A DNA stretch of 64,000 bases. It comes from Stomoxys calcitrans. Its lineage: Eukaryota; Arthropoda; Insecta; Diptera; Muscidae. Under the pieces are notes generated by a model. That model ran no database searches, was not told the DNA's origin, and was given only the letters and a program-made list of their open reading frames with translations. Positions 53,801 through 63,119 of this stretch are shown piece after piece. A program made the translations under genes and the position numbers. The stretch lies in contig NC_081554.1 of assembly GCF_963082655.1 (NCBI RefSeq), positions 67,461,217-67,525,216 on the forward strand, given 5' to 3'. Numbering within the stretch: position 1 is the stretch's first letter; each line of letters begins with the position of its first letter.

Positions 53801-56732
53801 TGACCCAAATTTCGACGAAATCGGACTATAAATGCGCCTTTAATGGGCCCAAGACCTTAAATCGAGAGATCGGTCTATATGGCAGCTATATCCAAATCTG
53901 GACCGATCAGAGCCAAATTGAAGAAGAATGTTGAAGGGCCTAACACAACTCACTGTCCCAAATTTTGGAGAAATCGGAAAATAAATGCGCCTTTTATGGG
54001 GCCAAGACTTTAAATCGAGAGATCGGTTTATATGACAGCTAGATCCAAATCGGAACCGATCTGGGCCAAATTGAAGAGGGCTAACGAAGGGCCTAACACA
54101 ACTCACTATCCCAAATTTCGGTCACATCGGAAAATAAATGCGCCTTTTATGGGCCCAAAACCTTAAATAGAGAGATCGGTTTATATGGCAGCTATATCCA
54201 AATCTGGACCGATCTGGGCCAAATTGACGAAGAATGTCTAAGGGCCTAACACAACTCACTGTCCCAAATTTCAGAAAAATCGGATAATAAATGTGGCTTT
54301 TATCGGCCTAAGACCTTAAATCGAGAGATCGATCTATATGACAGCTATATCCAAATCTGGGCCGATATGTTCCATATTGTAGAAAGATGTCGAGGGGCCT
54401 AACACAACTCACTGTCCTAAATTTCGGGGAGATCAGACAATAAATGCTACTTTTATGGGACTAAGACCCTAAATCGAAGGATCGGTCTATATGGCAGCTA
54501 TATCCAAATCTGGACCGATCTGAGCCAAATTGACGAAGGATGTCGAAGGGCCTAACACAACTCACCGTCTTAAATTTCAGCGAAATCGGATAATAAATGT
54601 GGTTTTTACGGGCCTGAGACCCTAAATCGGCCGATTGGTCTATATGGGGGCAATACCAATATATAGTCCGATATAGCCCATCTTCGAACTCAACCTGCTT
54701 ATGGTCAAAAAAAGAATCTGAGCAAAGTTTTAGCTCAATATCTCTATTTTTAAAGAATGTAGCGTGATTTCAACAGACAGACGGACGGACATGGCTAGAT
54801 CGTCTTAGATTTTTACGCTGATCAAGAATATATATAATTTATAGGGTCGGAAATGGATATTTCCTCCACATTTTTTTAAAATCGAAAATTGTCAAAATTC
54901 TTCTGTTACTGTAAAATTGGTGAATATACCTCAAAATTGTTTTTTTTTTGAAAATTGTGGTCGCTATTGGGTGCAGGAACTGACCCATCGGCGGTGATAT
55001 TTTGTCATAAAATCAGCGCTGAATTTCGCACAGATTACCAACACACGCCTGGGTTCGTATCCTGGCGAGACCATCAGAAAAACATTTTAATGGTGGTTTT
55101 CCCCGCCCCTAATGCTTGGCAACATTTGTGAGGTACTACGCCATGTAAAACTTCTCTCCAAAGAGTTGTCGCACTGCGGCACGCCATTCGTACTCGGCTA
55201 TAAGAAGGAGGCCCCTTATCATTGAGCTTAAAACTTGAATTGGACTGCACTCATTAATATGAGAAGTTTGCCCCTGTTCCTTAGTGGAATATTCATGAGC
55301 AAAGTTTATAGGACAATGGACATATTGTCATTGCCAATTTTGAGGGCAATGGCAATATGGGGTTCAAATAATTGATATATAGATATATGATAATAGAGCA
55401 CGTTGCTGATATATTTTCCGGGCTTAGTGTTTGGGGGACCACCCCAATCCCCAAAACACCCCTTAATCGGGCATATTTACCAACCATGTCAATGTGGAGC
55501 TTAAATGAAAGGTATTGGGGGGTAAAGCAAGAATTGATACCCATTTTCGGGACCAATTTTCTGGGGGTCTACCCCTTTCCCAAAATACCCCACTAACAGC
55601 AATTTTTTAGGGACCATCGCAATATGGGGCTCAAATAAAGGTATTTGCGAGTAGAATACGAATTTGATATACAAATGTAGGACCATGTATTTAAGGCAAC
55701 ACCCCTTCCCCAAAACACTCCCCAAAGGATAAAAACTTTTCGACCCTTCCAATAGTGGCTCAAATGAAAGGTATTTGAGATTAGAAAACGAATTTGATAA
55801 CCAATTTTGGGACCATGTGTTTGAGGGACGCCTCATCCTGTAAACTCCTCTTAAGCCAATGGCAATATGGGGTTCAAATAAATGATATTTGAGAGAAGAA
55901 CACGATGCTGATATTTTTTTCAGGGCCAAGTATCCATCTCTCCCCCGAAAACACAACTAAATCATAAATCATGAGAATATCGGGCTGAAATGAAGTATTT
56001 TAAGAATGGAGTACACCTTACATCCAAACTTAAATTCGTAGACCAATAAAGATCATATGGGATCCAGATAAAGGCATTGTTAAACTCTTAGTCAAGTTAG
56101 CATGGTATTTCACTAAAAGATCTTCGAAAATAAATATTCCAAGGAAACTTTTTTTCCATATAAAGTAAAAGAAGGCGCAGCGGAGCGGGCCCGGATCAGC
56201 TAGTTAATAATAATTAAAAAATTAAGCAAAACAAGAATAACGCTAATGCACATTCTTCTTTCTCCTGCTGTTTTCAGACTATTTTGCCATACGAATCCTA
56301 CAACTTTTACATGCCGTTTTAATTAACAACAACACTTATGTGGAAGATCCCCTGCGCCAGTTCACAGTGGAGGTTAACAATTTTTCCGATTTAAAGAGCA
56401 TTGTCTTAAATCGTAAGAAATACTGTTTGCACCATGAGTTACAGTGCAAGCCGTACATAGCTGTTGTCAGGCAAAATGACATATATGTCCATTACTCCGT
56501 TGTCCTAGACGCAACTGGATTCGGCTGTGATAATTACAAAGAAGCTTTGATATTATGTTTTAAACTTTTTCTATTTTTTGATATAAGCTTTCCTGAGGAC
56601 TCTTTTGGCGTGTGGTTGTTCATACAGCAATACTTCTTTAACAAACCTTCTCATATCGTAGATGCAACGGTTAATGCATTTATCGACGAGGTGCGCGCTC
56701 GTTCAAACGTTGAATTGGAGTTAAAAACTTGA
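35890..56732 (+). CDS. SAM-like domain protein, 705 residues, 13 exons over 20.8 kb
   Basis: Exons: 35890-35914, 36399-36492, 38722-38870, 41646-41860, 46535-46609, 46676-46750, 46808-46900, 46960-47127, 52129-52206, 52269-52487, 52547-52849, 53055-53223 and 56278-56732 (stop TGA). Every junction has AG and GT and the frame stays open; the coding exons total 2118 nt. Residues about 60-125 (HLLAQALKELNLYDELYEFM .. ITAEALKFMKWRHIDELFN .. KIIFEARLSEW) have the hydrophobic spacing of a SAM domain. A Ser/Thr-rich linker (residues about 160-320) is spread over five small exons. The C-terminal half (ILLMYKPGNFILKYYQSFGM; ALRSDLVHVIVDHF; LWNHYQNERRMQKRN; then FAIRILQLLHAVLINNN and EDPLRQFTVEVNNF) resembles a conserved region of uncharacterised insect SAM-containing (SAMD3-like) proteins as I recall them; function is unknown. 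The start is the first in-frame ATG of exon 1. AATAAA at 57055-57060 is a plausible poly(A) signal. Introns carry LINEs, SINE-1, a MITE and Helitron-like arrays. Confidence 0.88.
36640..38365 (+). mobile_element. Helitron-like/mini-me-like non-autonomous element in intron 2
   Basis: Starts with 'tatacccaccaccgaaggta' and then 'catataaaaatgaatttttg' followed by 'aaaacggctgaaccgatttt', a 5' segment typical of insect Helitrons. A decayed array follows with a roughly 150-bp monomer ('aatatggggctcaaatgaaa', 'ccccaaaacacccc'). A 13-base G run lies near 37088. The same array occurs at 55310-56200 and 61370-61620. Confidence 0.6.
39232..39331 (-). mobile_element. Extremely 5'-truncated LINE A insertion (100 bp) with target duplication
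   Basis: Only the 3' tail of LINE A is present, in minus orientation. It is flanked by 'aaggagtata' at 39222-39231 and again at 39332-39341. Confidence 0.85.
39449..39730 (+). mobile_element. tRNA-derived SINE-1 with target duplication
   Basis: A box in 'tagcgcagaggtaagcatg', B box region 'tgttcgtatcctggcgag'. Flanks 'gccatataaatcg' (39436-39448) and 'gccacataaatcg' (39731-39743) form a 13-bp target duplication with one change. The body carries a deletion after 'atcagcggtg'. Confidence 0.85.
40294..40947. mobile_element. Mini-me-like monomer array bounded by long inverted repeats
   Basis: The left end 'acaagtaaaaaggcgctgga' through 'tatatgtaaaccatctttcg' is the reverse complement, over about 60 bp, of the right end 'ggtttacatatatacccgtg' to 'cctttttacttgttt'. 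Monomers of minus type lie at left and plus type at right. Confidence 0.7.
40952..41188. mobile_element. Mariner-type MITE, copy 2, in intron 3 of the SAM-like gene
   Basis: TA at 40950-40951 and 41189-41190. TIRs begin 'tttggttgcccaaaaagtaa' and end 'ttactttttgggcaacccaa'. 237 bp, nearly identical to copies 1 and 3. Confidence 0.9.
41200..41640. other. AT-rich intron sequence
   Basis: No element recognised. A polypyrimidine stretch and 'ttgtctttatag' precede the acceptor of exon 4 at 41646. Confidence 0.5.
42135..43200 (+). mobile_element. LINE family B, RNase H and C-terminal domain
   Basis: Translation blocks: FMPLNIVAS, RRYIGFHTDGSKLDDQVGFG, YQAEIFAIKEVMERLRKN, IFSDRQAAIKSL, FWVLGHKDIPES (RNase H Asp/Glu/Asp/His motifs), then ALLSLARTEISVLVSVVTGH and CRSCKDIEEEETLDHLLC, and RRSFTLGYNFFENLSDL. 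Several frameshifts. It is in the intron between exons 4 and 5 of the SAM-like gene, in sense. Confidence 0.8.
43200..44788 (+). mobile_element. LINE family A, N-terminal to middle reverse transcriptase, left half of a split element
   Basis: Blocks: AKRASWKLSAN, DDMGVRAETTEDMLRLLMKT, KSSGPDGIFPALLQ, NYKQNAYVKGRSVETALHEV, LAVCIDIEGAFNN, CYADDVIILLKGKDPNELCR, NVNPEKTEIFLFTRKTKVGQ. The sequence stops at 44788 just before the RNase H start that is present at 22953 and resumes at about 50666. Confidence 0.82.
44790..46328 (+). repeat. Mini-me-like monomer array, with a 766-bp higher-order repeat
   Basis: About ten monomers of roughly 153 bp. 44886-45040 recurs at 45652-45810 (words 'ttaagttatgactttcaaca', 'aatcggtccaaaacccgaaa'), so five monomers form a higher-order unit. 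The block 44990-45645 is nearly identical to 49958-50613. It ends at 46275-46322 with a family terminus. Confidence 0.8.
47213..48233 (+). repeat. Mini-me-like element in intron 8 of the SAM-like gene
   Basis: Left terminus 'taccctccaccataggatgg', short tract 'gtccgtccgtctgtccgcct', about five monomers, right terminus 'attcggcccggccgaactta' and 'gcatgcttttacttgtt'. It appears full length. Confidence 0.82.
48234..49555 (+). repeat. Second mini-me-like element, other monomer subtype, directly adjacent
   Basis: Begins 'tatacccaccactgtaggat', with a GTCY-like 'tgtccgaccgttcgtttgac'. Seven or more monomers of the 'atttagatatagctgccata' type follow. No right terminus: it runs into the next element. 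Confidence 0.75.
49556..50664 (+). repeat. Third mini-me-like segment, duplicate of the 45-kb block
   Basis: Starts 'tatgggggtatactaatcta' and proceeds to monomers. 49958-50613 matches 44990-45645 at an offset of 4968 bp with very few differences. It abuts the resumed LINE A at about 50666. Confidence 0.8.
50666..51605 (+). mobile_element. LINE family A, RNase H to 3' tail, right half of a split element
   Basis: DRVGLGVYIENPGTEICFRL, NIFIDSKIAVLQC, RACGEDDEMLEHFLCHCPAF and the 3' tail ending in 'cacaatcttttcaaccttac'. An internal stretch around VWVPGH is deleted. A CAA-SINE interrupts it at 50999-51100. Confidence 0.82.
50999..51100 (-). mobile_element. CAA-tailed SINE-like insertion inside LINE A
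   Basis: Plus-strand 'gttgttgtagtagcagtgtg' to 'gggtcaatccggtacatgtc' interrupts LINE A coding sequence that is continuous at 23425-23445 in the other copy. A duplicated 'agttaagggag'/'agataaggaag' target is suggested. Confidence 0.8.
51606..52003 (+). repeat. Mini-me-like 3' remnant
   Basis: Monomer words ('ttatgacttccaataactgt', 'caattatggtccgaattggt') and terminus 'aagattcggccgggccgatc', 'ctcacttttacttgtt'. Confidence 0.75.
53262..54870 (-). repeat. Mini-me-like element, minus orientation, in intron 12
   Basis: Plus-strand left end 'tttgcatacccaccacctcg', then about eight monomers of the 'tcgagagatcggtctatatg' type, then 'agacagacggacggacatgg' and 'agaatatatataatttatag'. The outer terminus is truncated at the right. 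Confidence 0.78.
55025..55310 (+). mobile_element. tRNA-derived SINE-1, head truncated
   Basis: Begins at the B box ('cgcctgggttcgtatcctgg') and continues with the whole body to 'agaagtttgcccctgttcct'. Confidence 0.8.
55312..56198 (+). mobile_element. Helitron-like array with candidate 3' terminus
   Basis: Same monomer type as 36980-38365 ('aatatggggctcaaataaag', 'ccccaaaacacccc'). It ends with a GC-rich stretch 'cgcagcggagcgggcccgga' then 'tcagctagt' at about 56198. A GC-rich hairpin-prone end followed by CTAG-type sequence is what Helitron 3' ends look like. Confidence 0.6.
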
Positions 56733-56740
56733 TGAGTGTG

Positions 56741-57017
56741 CATGACGAAACAATTAAAGGTGGTCTCATTTGTACAACAACCACAAATCATGTGGTGCAA
56801 TCCGCCACCTTACCATCAAGCTGATCGACGTTTTGTGCACACACCCAAAGAAATGTGTGTGCATGCGGGTATACGTGTGCGTACATGAGCAGAGAATATG
56901 CGAGAAAGAAGGTGACAACAAAGAGAATGCAAACAAAAATCTGACATCTTTTTACCGTCAAACCTGGCCGGCTGTTAAAATCTGTTCGCGTGAGACCACC
57001 TTTTTAAATCCGCCTTT
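56741..57017 (+). mobile_element. MITE family G, copy 2, in the 3' UTR of the SAM-like gene
   Basis: Inserted 8 bp after the stop codon. Flanks 'atgagtgtg' at 56732-56740 and 57018-57026 form an 8- or 9-bp target duplication. Inner terminal repeats are 'aaaggtggtctca' at left and its complement 'tgagaccaccttt' at right. It matches 34331-34606. Target length suggests a hAT- or P-type element. Confidence 0.87.
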
Positions 57018-57239
57018 ATGAGTGTGGGTATTTTTCATACAACTCGGTATATGAAATAAAATTCTGTCTTTAATTACCATAGGCAATTTCGTTTATTGAG
57101 GGAAAATTATTAGAGGTAAGTTGTGGCCACTCTCCAAACCCTGAAGAAGGGAATTATTCTACGCATTGACCTACTAAAAAAAATCAGAATAGTCAGCTGA
57201 AAAACAACAAGGCATCAGGACATCACAGACTAGAGGCGA

Positions 57240-57545
57240 CTTGTGCGATCTTTAAAGAAGGCGTTTATCTCCTTCTTGCATTATAAGAATTTTCGTGGCC
57301 TTACCATGTTGGTTGTAATAGCCCCGATGGCCAGTTCTGTCCATAAAGATGTTCAAAGTCGACTTCCTCATGTAAACACTATACAACCTCACTCATTCCT
57401 TGGACTGTATTGTGGTCAGGCAGCCGGCAGCAGATCTCAGACCCTGGGTTATCAATGTAGACCCCCAGGCCCATTCTGTCCTGTAGCTTTGCACCATTCA
57501 TGCAGCATGAACTTCCAGATGACAATACTAAAGTTCCATCTACAG
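57240..57545 (-). mobile_element. LINE family A, RNase H fragment, minus orientation
   Basis: The minus-strand translation contains DRMGLGVYIDNPGSEICCRL followed by PDHNTVQ, matching 23030-23100. Confidence 0.75.
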
Positions 57546-57554
57546 TTGAACCTC

Positions 57555-58025
57555 GATTATCCGGCTCGCTCGGGACCAAGCTGAGCACGGGAAATCGAAA
57601 AAACGGTCGTAGTTTTCATCCGCTCGTCTTCAAATTTGGTACAGCCATTTTTTACGACCTAGAGACGAAGTCTATTGAAATTGGAAAAAATCGGTTCAGA
57701 TTTGGATATAGCTCCCATATATATGTTCGTCCGATTTGCAGTAATACTGCAATAATGTTAACCGATTTTCTCGAAATTTGGCACGAAGGATTTTTTTATG
57801 ATTCTCGACACTACTGGTGGATTTCATGGAAATTGGTTCAGATTTATATATAGCTCTCATATATATATATATAGCCCGATTTTCACTCCTAGAGTCATTG
57901 CAAGCGCATTGTTTGACCAATCTTGCCAAAATTTTGCACAACGCTTTCCTCGACGACTACCACATTATCTGAGAAGTTTGCTCGAGTGCGCTTTCTTATC
58001 GAATGCAATTTCCTCTCGTATTTAA
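57555..58025 (+). repeat. Monomer-type repeat of mini-me-like character, no termini
   Basis: 'ttggatatagctcccatata' and 'aaccgattttctcgaaattt' words appear with an AT dinucleotide run near 57865. Diverged from the other arrays. Confidence 0.5.
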
Positions 58026-58344
58026 TGAATGTTATACCATTTTTATAATCATTTTACTTTAATTTCATTTATAAATTATAACCGATTTAAACATTCGTGG
58101 CGCCTGAAATTGGCGCACCTTTGTCTTCCTCGTTAACAGGCAGATCTCAGTTTTCTTTGGAATTACAATCAGACCTAGTTAGACCAGTCGTATGACATCT
58201 CCAAGATCTTTTTGGTCCTTCTGCATAGCTGATTTGGACTACTACCCCTTAGATATATTATTACCTCTTCAGTATCTGTAGTAGATTAGTTGTGGTGGTC
58301 AACCATAGGAGTGTCGAAAAAAAATCTCTCAGTTCATAAGTGGT

Positions 58345-59788
58345 AACATTTTTATATCCACCACTGAAGGATGGAGGTATATTCATTTTGTCATTCCGTT
58401 TGCAACACATCGAAATATTCATTTCCGACCCTATAAGGTATATATATTCATGGATCAGCGAAAAAATCTAAGACGATCTAGCCATGTCGGTCCGTCTGTC
58501 TGTTGAAATCACGCTAGAGTCTTTCAAAATAGAGATATTGAGCTGAAACTTTGCCCACATTCTTTTTTTGTCCAAAGCAGGTTGAGTTCGAAGATGGGCT
58601 ATATCGGACTTTATCTTGATATAGCCCCCATATAGACCCATCCCCCGATTTAGGGTCTTAGGCCCATAAAAGCCACATTAATTATCCGGTTTTGCTGAAA
58701 TTTGGGACAGTCAGTTGTTTTAGGTCCTTCAACTTTCTTCTTCAATTTGGCGCAGATCGGTCCAGATTTGGATATAGCTATTATACAGTCCGATTTCTTG
58801 ATATAAGGTTTTGGGCCCATAAAAGGCGTATTTATTGTCCGATTTCGCCGAAACTTGGGACAGTGAGTTGTGTTAGACCCTTCAACATTCCACTGCATTT
58901 GGCTCAGATCGGTCCTGGATATAGCTGTCATATAGACCGATCTCTCGATTTAAGGATTTGGGGGCATAAAAAGGGCATTTATTGTCCGATGTCGCCGAAA
59001 TTTGGGACAGTGAGTTGTTTTAGGTCCTTCAACTTTCTTCTTCAATTTGGCCCAGATCGGTCCAGATTTGGATATTGCTGTTATGCAGATTGATCTCTCG
59101 ATATAAGGTTTTGGGCCCATAAAATGAGCATTTATTGTCCGATGTGGCCGAAATTTGGGACAGTGAGTTGTTTTAGGTTCTTCAACATTCTTCTTCAATT
59201 TGGCGCAGATCGGTTCAGATTTGGATATTGCTGTTATGAAGACCGATCTCTCGATATAAGGTTTTGGGCCCATAAAAGGCGCATTTACTGTCCGATTTCC
59301 CCGGAATTTGGGACAATGAGTTGTTTTAGGCCCTCCAGCATTCTCCTTCAATTTGGCTCAGATCGGTCCAGATCCGGATATATCTGATATAGCTGCCATA
59401 TAGACCGATCTCTCGATAGAAAGTCTTGGACCCATAAAAGGCACATTTATAGTCCGATTTCGCTGAAGTGAGTGACACAGTGACTTATGTTAGGCTTTTC
59501 GACATCCATGTCGTATATGGTTCAGATCGTTTTATAGTTGGATATGGCTACCAAAAAGATCAATATTTTGCCATACAAAATTTAACAATGACTTGTACTT
59601 ATTGGCTCACTCAATATCCGTGTCAAATGTGGTCCAAATCGAACCATATTTCGATAAAGCTGCAATGGGGGCATAAATAATGCATTTTTCACCGGACTAT
59701 GACAAAAAGTGGTTTACATATATACCCGAGGTGGTGGGTATCCAAAGTTCGGCCCGACCGAACTTAACGCCTTTTTACTTGTTTGTTT
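58345..59788 (+). repeat. Mini-me-like element, apparently full length
   Basis: Left terminus 'tatccaccactgaaggatgg', short tract 'atgtcggtccgtctgtctgt', about seven monomers ('cagatcggtccagatttgga', 'ttgggcccataaaaggcg'), right terminus 'tatacccgaggtggtgggta' and 'ggcccgaccgaacttaacgc'. Confidence 0.82.
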
Positions 59789-60151
59789 ATGGAGAACTCC
59801 AGGCGCAATATTTAAAAGTGTTATAAATTGTGTTTCCGATTTTTTTTTTAAATTGATCGATTATTGAGGGAATTGAATGGATTATCTGATCTTTTTCCCC
59901 ACATGCGTTACACACAATACCATGGTAGGCAAACGTTTGTGAAACATTTTTATTTTTTGTAGTTATTAAAATTACACACAGTTGCTTTATCTTAATCGAT
60001 AAACTTAAATTAACAAAAATAAAACATTTTATCTTAAATTTTGATTCCTACTTGCCTAAGAAGAAAACATGCATCATTTCCTTAAAAAATCAAAAGTAAT
60101 TATCAAAAAGGTTACCTTGTACAAAAATGTATGCCTGCTCATTTCTTAACG

Positions 60152-60769
60152 CTAAGTGCGACGTAGTTTCCCCATGGATCCAATTGCATTTTGGAACATT
60201 TGTGTTAGTAATAAAGTGTTTAATTGAGAATTGCCGGTTGTAGCTAAATTAGGCAGTCCATTCATTGCGAGTGGGTAATTAGTCGAAAAATTAGGCACAG
60301 ACAGTAAAGGGTCTTGCTTGTGTTTAGCTTTAGCATTCCTCTTGCTCGTTCTTAGTGATTGGAATCCTTCTGACGAAGAATCTTCTTCGGATTTTGATGA
60401 CTCCTCGGAGGAATCAGATGTTGTTGTGTCAGAATCAGAATCATCATTCCGTTTAGCAGAAAATTTTCTCTTTTTTGCTGATGGCTTCCCGGATTTTTTT
60501 GATGTACTTTTCTTTTTGCGCTTTGTTTTGAGACTTGGAGAAGGCGAACCCACCATGGGCTGTGGCACAGTACCATTGATTTTGTTTATATTCAATGCAA
60601 AAGACTGAAATTGTTGATCCGGTTGGAAATTTTGAATTTGTTGCATACAAAACTCCATAAACAGATGCATCATTGTACCCAGATTGGCGGGATGTGGGCA
60701 AGTACGAAAACCGTGATAGGGGGCAGAGCAGTTTTTGCATATCATCTGGCATTGAAAGGATGTGTGACC
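60152..60769 (-). CDS. Terminal exon of a CCHC zinc-knuckle, Lys/Ser-rich protein (5' incomplete)
   Basis: On the minus strand an acceptor (TTCTATTCCAG) precedes an open frame starting GHTSFQCQMICKNC. GHTSFQC is the second half of one CX2CX4HX4C knuckle whose CX2C must be in the preceding exon. CKNCSAPYHGFRTC (C-x2-C-x4-H-x4-C) is a complete second knuckle. A short Gln/Phe-rich segment follows, then a long Lys/Ser tract (KTKRKKKSTSKKSGKPSAKK), an acidic Asp/Ser/Glu run (NDDSDSDTTTSDSSEESSK) and a Leu/Asn-rich tail. The stop is at 60152. The composition suggests a nuclear RNA-associated protein, which is inference. Upstream exons are not convincingly visible: CRSC near 60845-60858 has no donor in the right phase. 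An internal ATG (60745) would miss the first half-knuckle, so I prefer the splice reading. Confidence 0.72.
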   Translation of the reverse strand, partial: GHTSFQCQMICKNCSAPYHGFRTCPHPANLGTMMHLFMEFCMQQIQNFQPDQQFQSFALNINKINGTVPQPMVGSPSPSLKTKRKKKSTSKKSGKPSAKKRKFSAKRNDDSDSDTTTSDSSEESSKSEEDSSSEGFQSLRTSKRNAKAKHKQDPLLSVPNFSTNYPLAMNGLPNLATTGNSQLNTLLLTQMFQNAIGSMGKLRRT

Positions 60770-60779
60770 CTGGAATAGA

Positions 60780-61370
60780 ATTGAAAATTGAAAGTGAGGC
60801 AGATTTCCAAGGTCAAACGAAAACTAATTCCGGTTTTTTTGAACTCACAACTACGACAGCTGGAAATTAGTGTACCTAAGAGAAGAGTTTTTTTTTGTCT
60901 AGAGGGTTTTAAGAACAGAAATGAGGGTTGGGGGAAGTAACCTAATATGGCTTTTAGTAACTTTTGGTAGATGTCCCTACATCTAGAGAACAAGAGGATT
61001 CCTCCTCTATTGGTAAATTTTGTTGATACGATTATGAAGGTCAAGACCATATACGCAGAGGGCTCAATAAAAGATTGTTACTAGCGGAACACCATATAAC
61101 GGGGTCTTTTCCCTTAGTTTTGACTAAATATTGAATTATAAAGTCTTTTCGAACACTTTTTGCAGGATTTCGGAGTGCGTTGAAAAATACCATGTCGGAA
61201 AAATGTGGGCAGATTGAAAACCACACGTCTAAAAAAACCTTCTATATATTGTCAGTGATAAACGAAGATCGAACTTAAAACAAGGGAGCGGGAAACATGG
61301 GGTTCCTCAAACAATGGGCACTATTCAATTCTCTTGGGGGCTGCTGATGAGGCATGGTATCATGCCTATA
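60780..61370. other. Probable intron of the zinc-knuckle gene
   Basis: No convincing exon or repeat. An AG/GT-bounded 11-base stretch (60849-60859) is too short to defend. Confidence 0.35.
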
Positions 61371-61625
61371 ACACCACCTAAATAGGATGTATTTTTTCAG
61401 GGCCCACCACCTGGCCATTCCACCCCTATAATTGGATATATTTACCGATTTAAGAGTAGTGTAGGGTGCTTATATTTTTCAGGGCCCACTCTATTAACTC
61501 CCCCAAATGAAAGGCAACTCCCAAGTGCCAGAGTATGAATTTGATATCCAATTTCGGGCCAAATACCAAACGAATTTACCTACCATGTCAATATGGTACT
61601 TAAATGAAAGGTATAGGAGTATAGA
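61370..61625 (+). repeat. Fragment of the Helitron-like monomer array
   Basis: 'gagtatgaatttgatatcca', 'gtcaatatggtacttaaatg' and 'aaaggtataggagtatagaa' resemble the arrays at 37 and 55 kb. Confidence 0.55.
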
Positions 61626-61636
61626 ACAAAGTTATA

Positions 61637-61873
61637 ATGGGTTGCCCAAAAAGTAATTGCGGATTTTTCATATAGTCGGCGTTGACAAATTTTTTCACAG
61701 CTTGTGACTCTGTAATTGCATTCTTTCATCTGTCAGTTATCAGCTGTTACTTTTAGCTTGCTTTAGAAAAAAAGTGTAAAAAAAGTATATTTGATTAAAG
61801 TTCATTCTAAGCTTTATTAAAAATGCATTTACTTTCTTTTAAAAAATCCGCAATTACTTTTTGGGCAACGCAA
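61637..61873. mobile_element. Mariner-type MITE, copy 3
   Basis: TA at 61635-61636 and 61874-61875. TIRs start 'atgggttgcccaaaaagtaa' and end 'ttactttttgggcaacgcaa'. 237 bp. Some terminal bases have mutated relative to copy 2. Confidence 0.88.
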
Positions 61874-61879
61874 TATATC

Positions 61880-63040
61880 CTCGACGCGACGCAAAATAAA
61901 CCAGGGAGCCATATTTAGTAGGCGTATTGCATGTCGTTTTTCTCGGATTTCCTGGATTAAAGAAGAACAGAACGTCTCTGAATTTTAGGTTTCGCGCCTG
62001 AAGGAGCGGCATAGAGTAGGGCGGCTTTTGAGCGAAGATCGCTGATGAATGCTGATCATGGTACTGAATCTGTGAACCCAACCTATAAACAGAAATTAGT
62101 CTCTATGATAACCGTATTAATGGACGTGGGCTGAGGCTGTATGTTACAGGTTGCCCAAGGCCATGTAGCTGATCTTTTTTACGGAAAGACAACACTTATG
62201 CTTGGGCTAAGGAAGTAGGACCCCGGCTTTTCAAAGAGGCTCGACTGCACTGGACACATATGGAGGCGGTATTCTGAAGGGTTAATAGTTATTGTTGTAG
62301 CCACATTTGTTACATTCTCGTTAAGCCCCTATAGGTGAGCAAGCTCGTTCGGGTTCATATTATTAACCTGTGGTCGAGCCCGGCTGCCCTCAGCTCAGCT
62401 TCTCGTTGTTTTTATTCTTGTTGTGCTCACAGCCTTCCCATGCCGGGAGGGTATGGGAAGAGAAGTAGTTGGAACGGCGTCACAGCCCTGTAATCGCTGG
62501 ACAAGCCACACGATTTTCGGTCAACACATTTTTACATACCCTGATTTTTTCTACGCAAAGCCCTCCCGTCATTTCGAATTACTATGTTCATGAAATGGCT
62601 ATCTGGATGAAACTGTCACCTATAAGGGATCCTTATAATGCCTGGTCGCCATCCATATATGTAGGTTGGTTGCCTTTTCCTACTCTTTTTCATTCTACTC
62701 GTTATCTTCGTCATTGTTAAGAACAGCTCAGAAGTCCGATAGTTTGACCTTGTTGAGACTTTGACTTACACGTGCCGTTTAAAGCTGCTGTCATGCTATA
62801 CAAGTCATAAAACTCATGCTGAAGCTAAACAAATCGAAGTTCTTCAACAAGGTCCGAGGGTTTGGACCAGCTAGATCGTTCTGAATGGTCAGCGGAAAAC
62901 TGTGGACCGCCAAGCTAAGGTACGAATGTTTAAGATGTATCACCCCTGATTTGTATTTGATGTTTCTTTCTCTCAATCACATGTATGCAGAAATTTTTTA
63001 TATTTTTCAACTATATTTCAGTAGTGTCTGTGTGCCTAGA
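61880..63040. other. Unassigned, with repeat fragments at 62290-62455
   Basis: 62290-62350 is the reverse complement of the repeat at 12485-12550. 62370-62455 is a reverse family D end ('cacagccttcccatgccggg'). The rest shows nothing I can support. Confidence 0.4.
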
Positions 63041-63045
63041 TTCGT

Positions 63046-63115
63046 GCGCTAGGTTAGGTTGAAAACTGGGTGCGGATAGCCCCATGCCACTATGACATGC
63101 ACTTGAATCAACTGG
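63046..63115 (-). mobile_element. LINE A 3' tail, truncated
   Basis: 'gctaggttaggttgaaaact' and 'ccccatgccactatgacatg' match the LINE A tail in minus orientation. Confidence 0.7.
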
Positions 63116-63119
63116 GCTA

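Noticed and set aside
58692..59351. Long overlapping ORFs of 130 residues on both strands
   Set aside because: They arise from the mini-me-like monomers, whose length happens to keep a frame open. The same protein-like words recur in every array (for example 11117-11374, 53840-54106).
60849..60859. 11-base micro-exon upstream of the zinc-knuckle exon
   Set aside because: AG and GT borders exist, but the phase does not supply the missing CX2C of the first knuckle, and such a short exon cannot be supported without transcripts.
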